Below the pieces are notes generated by a model, which saw nothing but the letters and a program-made list of their open reading frames with translations, was not told the DNA's origin and did not search any database. This document shows, piece by piece, positions 40,012 through 48,696 of a stretch of 64,000 nt of DNA. The translations under genes and the position numbers were made by a program. The stretch is from Variovorax paradoxus_P (GTDB lineage Bacteria; Pseudomonadota; Gammaproteobacteria; Burkholderiales; Burkholderiaceae_C): NCBI RefSeq assembly GCF_050627025.1, contig NZ_CP192472.1; one strand, given 5' to 3'. Each line of letters begins with the position of its first letter. The first letter of the stretch is position 1.

Positions 40012-40689
40012 TCAGAACGAGAAGCGCGAAGGCTCGGGAAAGTTGAGCAGCCGCGGTGCCACGGTGTCCCATGGCTGGATGGTGTCCCACTTGCTTTCGC
40101 TGGTGCGGGTTACGAAGTGCGCGCGCATCATGGGTTCTTCGCCGACGATGGCGGCCAGGCGGCCACCCACCTTGAGCGAGCCGAGCAGGTTTTGCGGAAT
40201 GCGGGCGACCGAACCGCTGAGCACGATCACGTCGAAGCTCGGACCGCTTGGCAGCGGCACGGCGCCGTCGGCATTGCGCACTTCCACATTGGCAACGCCG
40301 TTCTGGCGCAGCGTTTCGGCGGCGCGTGCGGCCAGCACGGGGTCGATTTCGAGCGACAGCACCTGGGCTGCGCGATGGGCGAGCAGGGCGGCCATGAAGC
40401 CCGACCCGGTGCCGACCTCGAGCACCGACTCGTGCTTTTGCACGTGCAGGTCCTGCAGCATGCGTGCCTCGACCTTGGGCGAGAGCATCACCTGGCCGGG
40501 CACGGAGCCGTCGCCCAGCGGAATTTCCATGTCGAAGAAAGCCAGGCCGCGATGCGCGGGCGGTACGTAGTCTTCGCGCCGGATGGCAGCCAGCAGGTCG
40601 AGGATTTCGAGGTCCAGCACATCCCAGGGCCGGATCTGCTGCTCGATCATGTTGAAGCGCAAGCGCTCGAGGGTGGGTGTCGGGTTCAT
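40012..40689 (-). CDS. Protein-L-isoaspartate O-methyltransferase family protein
   Basis: This 225-residue SAM-dependent methyltransferase has the PCMT layout: MIEQQIRPWDVLD near the start, PLGDGSVPGQVMLSPKVEARML (in part), the SAM loop VLEVGTGSGFMAALLA near 80, and LSLEIDP. The usual 'IPYGxGxTISxPxxxA' motif is changed (GDGSVPGQVMLSP), as in the Burkholderiales group found beside rhodanese and tolC genes. Repair of isoaspartate is therefore not certain. ATG at 40689 is chosen over a longer frame. Confidence 0.82.
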   Translation of the reverse strand: MNPTPTLERLRFNMIEQQIRPWDVLDLEILDLLAAIRREDYVPPAHRGLAFFDMEIPLGDGSVPGQVMLSPKVEARMLQDLHVQKHESVLEVGTGSGFMAALLAHRAAQVLSLEIDPVLAARAAETLRQNGVANVEVRNADGAVPLPSGPSFDVIVLSGSVARIPQNLLGSLKVGGRLAAIVGEEPMMRAHFVTRTSESKWDTIQPWDTVAPRLLNFPEPSRFSF

Positions 40690-40779
40690 TGGGGGCTTTT
40701 CCTTGTGGGGCTCAGGACAAACCTTCAATTTTAGGTTGCGCCGCGCCCGCTCGCGAAAGCCCGGCCATCCACGCACGCT

Positions 40780-41457
40780 TCATGCCGCGGCCTCCGGACG
40801 GCGAGTGAGCCCATAAAGCACGGTCTCGGCCTGGGTGGCGAGATACTTTTCGGGGTCGAGCGAGGTGTCTTCGTCCACACACACCATGGCCGAGTGCTTC
40901 CACAGCATCAGGAAGACCATGGGCGCTACCACTCCGTAGATGGCATGGTCGATGTCGACCGGCGCGAATTCGCCCCGGTCGATGCCCCGCTGCAGAATGC
41001 GCCGCAGCAGCGCGTGGCCTGGCCGGATCACCTCTTGCCGGTAGAACTCCGCCAGATCCGGAAAGTTGGCGCCTTCGCTCATCATGAGCTTGGTCAGGCC
41101 CGAAGCCTTGGTCATGCCGACCCGCTCCCACCAGACGCGCATGCAATAGCGCAGCATGTCGGCCGAGGTGCCCTCGAAGGTTTCGAATTCTTCGTTCCAC
41201 TCGGAGAACCGGCCGCTGAGGTTTTCGACCACCACGGCCTTGAAGAGCTCTTCCTTGCTTGGAAAATAAAGAAAGAGCGTGCCCTTCGATACCCCCGCGC
41301 GCGCCGCGACTTCCTCGGAGCGGGTGGCGGCAAAGCCTTTTTCGACGAACAGATCGAGCGCCGCCGCCAGCAACTCGCCGGGGCGCGCCTCCTTGCGGCG
41401 CTCGCGTTTGGAGCGCACCGGGCAGATCTTGTCGACAAAGGAACGGGGACTGGGCAT
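40780..41457 (-). CDS. TetR/AcrR family transcriptional repressor
   Basis: This 225-residue regulator has an N-terminal TetR helix-turn-helix at about 25-70 (LLAAALDLFVEKGFAATRSE, VAARAGVSKGTLFLYFPSKEELF) and a variable ligand-binding C-terminal half. It lies 90 bp upstream of the methyltransferase-rhodanese-tolC group on the same strand. This suggests control of that efflux-linked operon and of itself. An imperfect 24-bp palindrome just before its start is a likely operator. Confidence 0.9.
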   Translation of the reverse strand: MPSPRSFVDKICPVRSKRERRKEARPGELLAAALDLFVEKGFAATRSEEVAARAGVSKGTLFLYFPSKEELFKAVVVENLSGRFSEWNEEFETFEGTSADMLRYCMRVWWERVGMTKASGLTKLMMSEGANFPDLAEFYRQEVIRPGHALLRRILQRGIDRGEFAPVDIDHAIYGVVAPMVFLMLWKHSAMVCVDEDTSLDPEKYLATQAETVLYGLTRRPEAAA

Positions 41458-41460
41458 AAG

Positions 41461-41484
41461 ATTAATGACTCGCGGGTTAGTAAT
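41461..41484. promoter_or_regulatory. Putative TetR operator
   Basis: ATTAATGACTCGCGGGTTAG followed by TAAT is an imperfect palindrome, with 18 of 24 bases self-complementary around a CGCG centre. It lies 3 bp before the TetR start codon, a usual place for autoregulation. Direct binding is inferred. Confidence 0.5.
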
Positions 41485-41570
41485 GTAGTGAACGCTATCG
41501 GGCCCGTCAAGCCGCGACAATATCGGGTTCGTTTTTTTCCTGTTTACCCCGTTTTCAACGCCCTTTCCCT

Positions 41571-41966
41571 GTGCACGCCGCCAGCCAAGCTCCACACCGG
41601 TCGATCCTGTCGACCCGCGCGATCGCCGTTGCGCTGGTGGTCGCACTGTGGTTCGCGGGCACACTGGGGCTGATCCACCGCACGCTGCACGTGCCGGGGC
41701 TGGGGCAGGCGAGCTCTGCCGCGCAGACCGTCCATGCCGACGCTGCGGGCAAGCACGCCCACGGAATCGCCAGCCTGTTCGGCGACCATTCCGATGCCGA
41801 GTGCCGGCTGTACGACCAGTTGTCGCATGGCCCGGGCGCCTTGGGCGTTCCCATGGTGGTGTTGCCGGTGCTGCTGCCATCGGCCACCTTTGCCTATCTC
41901 CAGGGCGAGGCCATCGCCCGCTGGGTTGCGCTTTTCGACGCGCGCGGCCCGCCTTCCACTCGCTGA
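41571..41966 (+). CDS. Small His-rich membrane protein upstream of ZnuD-like receptor
   Basis: This 131-residue protein has two hydrophobic segments (about 17-35 and 90-110). A loop between them is rich in histidine (HRTLHVPG, HADAAGKHAHG, GDHSDAECR, SHGPG). The family is not recognised with certainty; it may be a DUF2946-like protein. The His/Asp/Cys-rich loop could bind zinc or another metal in the periplasm. The GTG start at 41571 is the first plausible one. It is 80 bp upstream of the receptor gene on the same strand, so a shared role in metal handling is likely. Confidence 0.6.
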   Translation: MHAASQAPHRSILSTRAIAVALVVALWFAGTLGLIHRTLHVPGLGQASSAAQTVHADAAGKHAHGIASLFGDHSDAECRLYDQLSHGPGALGVPMVVLPVLLPSATFAYLQGEAIARWVALFDARGPPSTR

Positions 41967-42046
41967 ATCCCTTCTTGTTCCGGTTGCTGCACCGCGCTTT
42001 TCTGCGGTCGCGGCAGATCGTCCATTGATTCAACGAGTGCCCATTC

Positions 42047-44131
42047 ATGATTCCCAATTTCCGTCGCAACGCCATCGGCGCTGCCATTTTTTTGCTGGCT
42101 TCCTTCGCAGCCATGGCCCAGGCGCAACCCGCCGAGGCGCCCACGGCCTCGCTGCCTGAAATTGCCGTTACCGGCAATCCGCTGGGTGCGGCCGACCTGA
42201 TTGCGCCCACCACCACGCTTTCGGGCGACAAGCTCCTGATGCGCTCCGAATCGACGCTGGGCGAAACGCTCAACAACCTGCCCGGCGTGAGCAGCAGCTA
42301 CTTCGGTCCCAACGCAAGCCGGCCGATCATTCGCGGCCTGGACGGCGACCGCATCCGCATCCTGCAGAACGGCGGCGGTGCGCCCGATGCTTCTGCGCTG
42401 AGCTACGACCACGCGGTGCCGGTCGATTCGCTGGTGACCGACCGCGTCGAAGTGCTGCGCGGCCCGTCGGCGCTGCAGTACGGCGGCAGCGCCGTGGGCG
42501 GTGTGGTCAACGTCATCGACAACCGCATTCCGACAGAGCCGGTCAACGGCTTCGGCGGCCGGGCCGACCTGGGTTTTTCGAGCGGCAACAAGGAGAAGAA
42601 CGGCGGCGTGGTGCTCGAGGGCGGCAACGACCGCTTTGCGCTGCACGTCGATGCGTTCAACCGCGACTCCAAGGACGTGTCGGCGCCCATCGACCTGGAA
42701 TGCACGAAGCCCGGCCGTCCGACGCTGGCGCGCAAGATCTGCAACTCGGCCAACGAGGCGCACGGCGGTGCAATCGGCGGCACGCTGTTCTTTGACCAAG
42801 GATGGATCGGTGCCTCGGCCAGCACCTACCGCAGCAACTACGGCACCGTGGCCGAAGACGACGTGACCATCGGCATGAAGTCCGACCGCTATGCCATTGA
42901 AGGCGAATGGCGCCCGGGCGGCATCATCAGCAGCGTTCACGCCAAGCTCAGCCACACCGACTATCGCCACACCGAATTCGAAGGCGGAGAGGCCGGCACC
43001 ACGTTCTCGAACATGAGCAACGACCTGCGCATCGAGGCGCGCCACCGGAAGATCGGCAACCTCGAGGGCCTGGTCGGCTTCAGCAGCGAGACCAACCGCT
43101 TTGCCGCGGACGGCGCAGAGGCGTTTGCGCCGCACAGCCGCACGCGCTCCAATGCGCTGTTCATGTATGAAGAGCTCGGCACCTCGTGGGGCCGGTTGAG
43201 CTTTGGCGCGCGCACCGAGAAGGTCCGCATCACGTCGCTCGGCTACCCGGACGATCCGACCGTGACGCGTTTTGCGGTTGGCGAGCGCACCTTCAACCCG
43301 CACAGCGCGGCCCTGGGCGCGCTGGTGAACCTGACGCCGCAGTGGCAGCTCACCTCGAACCTGGCCTACACCGAGCGGGCGCCGAAGGACTACGAGCTGC
43401 TTGCCAACGGCCCGCACGTGGCAACGGCCGCATGGGAGGTCGGCAACCCGAACCTCGACAAGGAAAAGTCGACCGGATTCGACCTGGGTGCGCAATGGAA
43501 GTCGGGCGCCAACACGGCCCGGGTCAACGCGTACGTCACGCGCTTTCGCAACTACATCGGCCTGACGGCATCGGGCCGAACGCTCGACGAAGAGGGCCAG
43601 GTGGTCACCGACCCGGAGGCGACCGACACGCTGGCCGAGTACCTCTACAGCGGCGTGCGCGCGCGGTTCACCGGCATCGAAGCCAACGGCAACCTGCGCC
43701 TGCTGGGAACCGACGGCTTTGCGCGCTCGGCCGACGGCTCGACGCTCGACCTGGAGTGGCGCGGCGACATCGTGCGGGCCAGGAACCTCGACACCGGCGA
43801 GCCGCTGCCGCGCATTGCGCCACTGCGGCTGGGGGCCACGCTGGCCTACGGCAATGGCCCCTGGGGTGCGCGCGTGGGCTTCGACTACAACGCGGCGCAG
43901 CGCCGGGTGCCGAGCGTGGGTGCGCGCGAGACCGACTCCTACACCCTGTGGAATGCCGCCGTTACCTACCGCATGAAGGTGCAGCGTGCCAATCTCACCT
44001 GGTATGCGCGTGTCGACAACATCACCAACAAGCTGGCCTACAGCCCGACGTCGATCCTGACGACCACGGTGTACCCGAACGCGCCGCTGCCCGGGCGTTC
44101 GCTGAAGGTCGGCCTGCGCGTGACGTTCTGA
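42047..44131 (+). CDS. TonB-dependent receptor, ZnuD-like
   Basis: This 694-residue receptor has a signal peptide (about 1-27) and a plug domain with LGETLNNLPGVSSSYFGPNASRPIIRGLDGDRIRILQNG (in pieces) and the ZnuD-typical DASALSYDHAVPVDSLV. A barrel follows, ending LKVGLRVTF. Histidines and acidic residues are frequent in the loops; a Cys pair (LECTKPGRPTLARKICN) may close one loop. By family it should import zinc or a zinc-bearing compound across the outer membrane. Context with the His-rich small protein supports a metal role. No Zur box was recognised. Confidence 0.85.
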   Translation: MIPNFRRNAIGAAIFLLASFAAMAQAQPAEAPTASLPEIAVTGNPLGAADLIAPTTTLSGDKLLMRSESTLGETLNNLPGVSSSYFGPNASRPIIRGLDGDRIRILQNGGGAPDASALSYDHAVPVDSLVTDRVEVLRGPSALQYGGSAVGGVVNVIDNRIPTEPVNGFGGRADLGFSSGNKEKNGGVVLEGGNDRFALHVDAFNRDSKDVSAPIDLECTKPGRPTLARKICNSANEAHGGAIGGTLFFDQGWIGASASTYRSNYGTVAEDDVTIGMKSDRYAIEGEWRPGGIISSVHAKLSHTDYRHTEFEGGEAGTTFSNMSNDLRIEARHRKIGNLEGLVGFSSETNRFAADGAEAFAPHSRTRSNALFMYEELGTSWGRLSFGARTEKVRITSLGYPDDPTVTRFAVGERTFNPHSAALGALVNLTPQWQLTSNLAYTERAPKDYELLANGPHVATAAWEVGNPNLDKEKSTGFDLGAQWKSGANTARVNAYVTRFRNYIGLTASGRTLDEEGQVVTDPEATDTLAEYLYSGVRARFTGIEANGNLRLLGTDGFARSADGSTLDLEWRGDIVRARNLDTGEPLPRIAPLRLGATLAYGNGPWGARVGFDYNAAQRRVPSVGARETDSYTLWNAAVTYRMKVQRANLTWYARVDNITNKLAYSPTSILTTTVYPNAPLPGRSLKVGLRVTF

Positions 44132-44150
44132 CCTGAACCCCAGGGAGCCT

Positions 44151-44178
44151 GCCCTTCCCTGAAACGAAAGGGAAGGGC
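44151..44178 (+). terminator. Hairpin after the ZnuD-like gene
   Basis: A 10-bp perfect stem GCCCTTCCCT / AGGGAAGGGC with an 8-base loop starts 20 bp after the receptor stop. No T-run follows, so it is a probable but not certain terminator. Confidence 0.5.
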
Positions 44179-44215
44179 GGGCGGGTTGAGCGCACCCTCG
44201 GCTATCCTCGGCGGG

Positions 44216-45166
44216 GTGAATGCGTTCGTTATTTCTTCGCTGCTGCCGGTCGTCGTCCTGATCGCAGCAGGCTACCTGGCAGGCCGGCGCCGCTGGATCG
44301 GCGGCAACGCCGTCAAGGACCTTTCCAACCTGATCTTCCTGCTGCTTGCGCCTGCGCTGCTGTTCCGCGCAATGAGCACGGTGCACGTGGAAGAACTGAG
44401 CCTGAAGCCCGTGGCCGCGTATTTCATTGCGTCGGGCCTGCTCTTCGCGGCAACGCTGGCGCTGCGCGGCTTCAACCGCACGGCTGCCGTCATTGCTCTT
44501 GCCAATACCTACAGCAACACGGTGATGATCGGAATCGTGCTGGTCGGCCTGGCCTATGGCGACCAGGGCATGGTGGTGCTGCTCACGCTGATCTCGCTGC
44601 ACTCGCTGGTGCTTCTGACGAGCGCCACCGTGGTGCTTGAACTGGCCGTGGCGCGCGAGCACGCGGTGGTGAGCGGCGAAGAGAAGCGTTCCATGGCGCG
44701 CACGGTGCTGCGGGCACTGCGCAACGCCATCATCCACCCGGTGCCGCTGCCGATCATCGCGGGGCTGCTGTTTGCCCAGACGGGGCTTGCGATGCCCGAC
44801 TTTCTCGACAAGCCGATCATGCTGCTCGGGCAGGCCTTCGGCCCGGTGGCGCTCGTGATGGTGGGCATCACGCTCGCACTGACGCCCATCGGCCGGCACT
44901 GGCGCGGTGCCACGGTGCAAGCCTTGGTAAAGAACCTGCTGCATCCGCTGCTCGTGGCCGGCATCGGCTGGTTGCTGGGCGTGCGCGGCATTCCGCTCAC
45001 CGTGATGGTGGTGGCGGCGGCGCTGCCCATCGGCGCCAATGTCTTTCTGTTTTCGCAGCGCTACCGCACGGCCGAAGACCTGGTAACGGCCAGCGTTGCC
45101 GTGTCGACAGTGCTTGCCCTGGCCACGCTCACGCTGGTAATGACGCTGGTGCAGTGGCTTCCCTGA
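44216..45166 (+). CDS. AEC family transporter (auxin efflux carrier type)
   Basis: This 316-residue inner-membrane protein has about ten membrane segments in two halves, opening with SLLPVVVLIAAGYLAGRRRW and containing the family-typical ANTYSNTVMIGIVLVGLAYG (quoted in part) and LPIGANVFLFSQRY near the end. AEC members move malonate, malate or other small acids. The GTG at 44216 follows a GGCGGG stretch and starts just before the first membrane segment; a TTG 30 bp upstream is possible. Confidence 0.85.
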   Translation: MNAFVISSLLPVVVLIAAGYLAGRRRWIGGNAVKDLSNLIFLLLAPALLFRAMSTVHVEELSLKPVAAYFIASGLLFAATLALRGFNRTAAVIALANTYSNTVMIGIVLVGLAYGDQGMVVLLTLISLHSLVLLTSATVVLELAVAREHAVVSGEEKRSMARTVLRALRNAIIHPVPLPIIAGLLFAQTGLAMPDFLDKPIMLLGQAFGPVALVMVGITLALTPIGRHWRGATVQALVKNLLHPLLVAGIGWLLGVRGIPLTVMVVAAALPIGANVFLFSQRYRTAEDLVTASVAVSTVLALATLTLVMTLVQWLP

Positions 45167-45263
45167 AGCTTCAGTAGCCCCCCGCGGGCACCCTATGCCG
45201 TTCGGCAGGGTGGCCATTTGGCGAGATGGCGAGCAGCGTCTGCCGCTCTACATTTGCCGGCTG

Positions 45264-45656
45264 ATGATTTACCAGGTGCGGTCTTCGCCGTTTTCCGCCA
45301 TGGCGCCGATCGCGATGGCGGTTGCGCTGTGCTGTTGTGCCGCGTTTGCTGCCACGGCCACGGCAGATACCAAGCCGTGCAGAACGCCGTGTCTTTCGGC
45401 CGGTGTGCCGCGGGAAGCGGCGCCGCTGCCGGCAGCCAAGCCGGCCGAGACCAGGCCGGCTGCGGCAACGCGGCCCGGTGCCAGGCCGCAGGCGGTTGCA
45501 GTGGCCGCGCAGCCGCTGCCAGTGCCGGAGGTGGAGAGGCCCGCGGCCCCCAAAAAGCCGCCACTCTCCAGGCGCTGCAGCGAAATCAACATGCGAGCAG
45601 CGGTGGGGGAGCCGCTGTCGGACGAAGACATGAAGATCTTGAGGAGTCAATGCTGA
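45264..45656 (+). CDS. Small secreted Ala/Pro-rich protein
   Basis: This 130-residue protein has a signal-like segment (about 12-35, with three consecutive Cys in ALCCCAAFAAT). A long Ala/Pro/Arg-rich stretch follows, then a compact conserved-looking end: PLSRRCSEINMRAAVGEPLS and DEDMKILRSQC. The end resembles short betaproteobacterial 'RC..I..RA.LGE.L...D...L...C' proteins of unknown role. Its stop overlaps the start of the OmpA-like gene (TGATG), so they are translationally coupled and probably act together at the envelope. Confidence 0.55.
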   Translation: MIYQVRSSPFSAMAPIAMAVALCCCAAFAATATADTKPCRTPCLSAGVPREAAPLPAAKPAETRPAAATRPGARPQAVAVAAQPLPVPEVERPAAPKKPPLSRRCSEINMRAAVGEPLSDEDMKILRSQC

Positions 45657-46858
45657 TGATGAAGCCCACCCATCCGATCACGGCCGCGCTGCGCGTGCTC
45701 GCACTGTGCGCCGCGGCACTGTCCGTTGCGTGCGCGCACCGGCCCGCACCGGGCAACGCCATGCCTTTCGACCAAGCCGTCAACCAGGCGGTGGACGACC
45801 TGATCGTGCAGACGCAGAAGCTGCCCGCGTTCCTGGCCAAGGTGGAGTCGACCATCAAGCAGAGCCGCATCGTGATCGACCCGCTGCTCGAGGGTTCGAG
45901 CGGCCAGCAGACCGAAGTAACGCGCGTGGCCGAGCAGCGGGTGGTGCAGCGCATGCAGTCGCAGTTCAAGCAGTTCACCGTCACTCCCTTCAACAGCGCC
46001 GAGATCGAGCGCGCGCAATATGTGCTGAACGGCACGCTGGTGCGCGACAAGGATGCGGCTGACGGGCGCTACCGCCTGAACCTCGCGCTGACTGAAATCA
46101 GGAGCGGCATGGTCATCGCGCAATCGGTGGCGCGCATCAGCGATCCCACACTCGACACGCGGCCCACGGCCTTCTTTCGGGACAGCCCGGTGAACGGCAA
46201 GGACCGTGGTGTGGAAGGCTACATTCGCACCGCCGAAACACAGCCAGGCCAGGCCGCCGACGCGCTGTACCTGGAGCGCCTGCCCACGTCGACCGTGCTG
46301 CAGGAAGCCACCGCCGCCTACGAGGCCGGCCGCATGAGCGAAGCCCTCGGCCGCTACGAAGCCGCATCGCGCCGGCCCGACGGCCAGCAGCTGCGCATCT
46401 ACAGCGGCCTTTACCTCACGCAGGCGCATCTGGGCCGCACGGCTGATGCAGAAAAAACCTTTGGCACCCTTGCGCGGCTCGGGCTGGAAACCAACAACCT
46501 GAGTGTGAAATTCCTGTTCAAGCCAGGTTCCACCGACTTCCTGGCTGACCCGAAGATCAGCGCCGCCTACCCGATGTGGCTGCGGCAGATTGCGCGCCAG
46601 GCCGCGCAGATCGATTCATGCGTCGTGGTCACCGGCCACACGAGCCGCACCGGCCCGGAGGCAGTCAACGAGCGCCTGTCGCTGCAGCGCGCGGTGAGCG
46701 TGAAGACGCGGCTTGTGGGCGAGGCGCCGCCGCTCTCCAGAAAACTGCGTGAATCGGGCATGGGATTCCGCGAGAACATCGTGGGCACGGGCGCAGACGA
46801 CGCGAGCGATGCGCTCGACCGCCGCGTCGAATTCAAGGTCGCGCCGTGCGAGGCCTGA
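45656..46858 (+). CDS. OmpA-domain protein with FlgO-like N-terminal half
   Basis: This 400-residue envelope protein has a signal with a Cys at its end (VACAHRP; the lipobox is imperfect). A FlgO-like region follows (about 35-165: MPFDQAVNQAVDDLIVQTQKL, YVLNGTLV), then a TPR-like helical part (about 205-265). The C-terminal OmpA peptidoglycan-binding domain (about 280-400) has VTGHTSRTGP and SLQRAVSVKTRLV. The start at 45656 is favoured by the GAGGAG 9 bases upstream; an ATG two codons earlier is open. Confidence 0.75.
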   Translation: MMKPTHPITAALRVLALCAAALSVACAHRPAPGNAMPFDQAVNQAVDDLIVQTQKLPAFLAKVESTIKQSRIVIDPLLEGSSGQQTEVTRVAEQRVVQRMQSQFKQFTVTPFNSAEIERAQYVLNGTLVRDKDAADGRYRLNLALTEIRSGMVIAQSVARISDPTLDTRPTAFFRDSPVNGKDRGVEGYIRTAETQPGQAADALYLERLPTSTVLQEATAAYEAGRMSEALGRYEAASRRPDGQQLRIYSGLYLTQAHLGRTADAEKTFGTLARLGLETNNLSVKFLFKPGSTDFLADPKISAAYPMWLRQIARQAAQIDSCVVVTGHTSRTGPEAVNERLSLQRAVSVKTRLVGEAPPLSRKLRESGMGFRENIVGTGADDASDALDRRVEFKVAPCEA

Positions 46859-46864
46859 AGAGGC

Positions 46865-47518
46865 TCAGGGCGCCAGCCGTTCGCGCACCCAGCCCTCGCC
46901 TTCGAGCCGGTAGCGCAGCCTGTCGTGCAGGCGGCTCTTGCGGCCTTGCCAGAACTCCCAGCGGTCGGGCACGAGCCGGTATCCGCCCCAATGCGGCGGG
47001 CGCGGAGGCGATAGCAAGTGCTTGGCGGCGGCCACGGCGGCATTCTTTACCAGCACCTCCCGGCCACTGATCACTTCGCTTTGCGGGCTGGCCCAGGCGC
47101 CGATGCGCGAGTCGAGCGGGCGGCTCGCAAAGTAGGCATCGCTTTCTTCGGCGCTGGTCTTTTCGACACGGCCTTCGATGCGCACCACGCGTTCGAGCTC
47201 GACCCAATGGAACTGCAATGCCGCATACGGGTTGCCCGACAGCTCGCGGCCCTTGCGGCTTTCGTAGTTTGTGTACCAGACGATGCCGCGCGCGTCGTAG
47301 CCCTTGATGAGCACGATGCGGCTCGAGGGCCGCAGGTCGCTTGCGACGGTGCACAGGGTCATTGCATTGGGCTCGGGCACCTGGGCGTCGATGGCTTCGC
47401 CGAGCCAGCGCTCGAACTGCTTCAGCGGGTCGTCGGCGCTGTGGGTTTCGCCGAGCTCGGCCCGCTCGTAGCTCTTGCGCAGCGCGGCCAACGTTTCGTT
47501 GGTTGGGGAAGAGGTCAT
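46865..47518 (-). CDS. pdxH: Pyridoxamine 5'-phosphate oxidase
   Basis: This 217-residue FMN enzyme makes pyridoxal phosphate from pyridoxine or pyridoxamine phosphate. Signature parts: MTLCTVASDLRPSSRIVLIKGYD (in part), FYTNY-like VWYTNYESRKGREL, the substrate loop RPLDSRIGAWASPQS, and the C-terminal WGGYRLVPDRWEFWQGRKSRLHDR (in part). Length is typical. The start at MTSSPTNE matches family N-termini; 15 further residues upstream are open but unlikely. Confidence 0.95.
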   Translation of the reverse strand: MTSSPTNETLAALRKSYERAELGETHSADDPLKQFERWLGEAIDAQVPEPNAMTLCTVASDLRPSSRIVLIKGYDARGIVWYTNYESRKGRELSGNPYAALQFHWVELERVVRIEGRVEKTSAEESDAYFASRPLDSRIGAWASPQSEVISGREVLVKNAAVAAAKHLLSPPRPPHWGGYRLVPDRWEFWQGRKSRLHDRLRYRLEGEGWVRERLAP

Positions 47519-47572
47519 GCCGACATTGTTGCGCATGCTTGCCTGCAGCCATTCCGCGCCCATACTCAGCCC

Positions 47573-48145
47573 ATGGCAACAAAGGCTGATTCTCCCTTGG
47601 TGATCGTGCTGGCTTCAGGCCGGGGCGAGCGTTTCAACGCGGCGGGCGGCGTGGGCTCCAAGCTGCACGCGTTGCTCGGGGGCAAGCCGTTACTGGAGCG
47701 AACGCTGGACGCCGTTCGCGCCAGCGGCCTGCCATGGCGCCTTGAAGACGCAGGGCATCCGGGCATGGGCGATTCGATTGCTGCCGCGGTGCGGGCCACG
47801 CCCGACGCTGCCGGCTGGCTGATCTTGCCGGGCGATCTGCCGCTGGTGCGCCCTGAAACACTGCGAGCGGTTGCGGGCGCGCTCACCGGCCGCACTTGCG
47901 CGGCGCAGCCCCAATACAAGGGCGAGCGCGGCCACCCGGTGGGTTTTGCAGCCGGATGCCGTACGCAACTTGCAGCGCTGCAAGGAAATTTTGGCGCGGC
48001 GCCCATCCTCAAGGCGATGCGCGCCATCGATGCGGTCGCCGATCTTGTGGTGGACGATATCGGGATCGTGACCGACATCGATACACCGGAAGCCCTGGCG
48101 CACGCCGAAGCCCTTTGGCGGGAGCGCTCGGCGGGTTCGGCCTGA
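47573..48145 (+). CDS. MobA-like NTP transferase
   Basis: This 190-residue nucleotidyltransferase has the N-terminal VLASGRGERF loop (GxGxRF type), then KLHALLGGKPLLERTLDAVR and the metal motif WLILPGDLPLVRP. Family members such as MocA/MobA transfer CMP or GMP to molybdopterin. Assignment to molybdenum cofactor modification (cytidylyl type) is likely but no xanthine dehydrogenase genes are near. It is divergent from pdxH. Confidence 0.78.
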   Translation: MATKADSPLVIVLASGRGERFNAAGGVGSKLHALLGGKPLLERTLDAVRASGLPWRLEDAGHPGMGDSIAAAVRATPDAAGWLILPGDLPLVRPETLRAVAGALTGRTCAAQPQYKGERGHPVGFAAGCRTQLAALQGNFGAAPILKAMRAIDAVADLVVDDIGIVTDIDTPEALAHAEALWRERSAGSA

Positions 48146-48153
48146 GGGCTCGA

Positions 48154-48696
48154 TCAGTTCCGCGCAATCACTGCGCATGCGGTGCGCGGGCCGGAGTTAC
48201 CGGCTGGCTGGGTCGTGAAATCGTCGCGGTCGCGGTGAACGACCAGCGCGCGGCCCACCACGTTGTTTGCGGCGCCTTCGGTCAGAGAAATCGAGTGGAT
48301 GTCGACACGAAAGCGCGCCACGCCGCTGGCGTCGGCCACAAGGCTCGGGAGCTCGCCGGCATGGCTGCCAGGCGCTGCGAACTTGCCATGCGTACCGCCG
48401 GCGGGGTTGAAGTGGCCACCCGAGGCGTTGCCGTTGTCACCGCAGTCGCCCTTTTCATGGATGTGAAAACCATGTTCGCTGCCCGGCGCCAGGCCGCGCA
48501 CTTCGCCCGCCACGCGCACACCGTGGTCGAGCGCGGTGAAGGTCACCGTGCCGCGCGTCGGGTTGGGCGAAATCGCTGCGGTGGGCATCAGTTCGGCGGC
48601 CGCACCCGGCTTGCCGCCCATCATGCCGCCGCAGGCCGAAAGAAGGGCGCTGGCGAGAAGGGCTGTGCCGGTGGCGATCGAGAGACGATGGTTCAT
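48154..48696 (-). CDS. sodC: Superoxide dismutase [Cu-Zn], periplasmic lipoprotein
   Basis: This 180-residue enzyme converts superoxide to peroxide and oxygen. The signal ends in a clear lipobox (LLSAC at residue 22). Copper/zinc ligands are visible in HGFHIHEKGDC, GGHFNPAGGTHG and VVHRDRDD. The C-terminal GPRTACAVI provides the partner Cys and the active-site Arg. The start codon overlaps the stop of chaC by 4 bp, so the two are co-translated. Confidence 0.94.
   Translation of the reverse strand: MNHRLSIATGTALLASALLSACGGMMGGKPGAAAELMPTAAISPNPTRGTVTFTALDHGVRVAGEVRGLAPGSEHGFHIHEKGDCGDNGNASGGHFNPAGGTHGKFAAPGSHAGELPSLVADASGVARFRVDIHSISLTEGAANNVVGRALVVHRDRDDFTTQPAGNSGPRTACAVIARN

Noticed and set aside
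41894..45217. 1107-codon minus-strand open frame across the ZnuD-like and AEC genes
   Set aside because: It crosses two genes and their intergenic region, and the opposite strand has clear receptor and transporter motifs.
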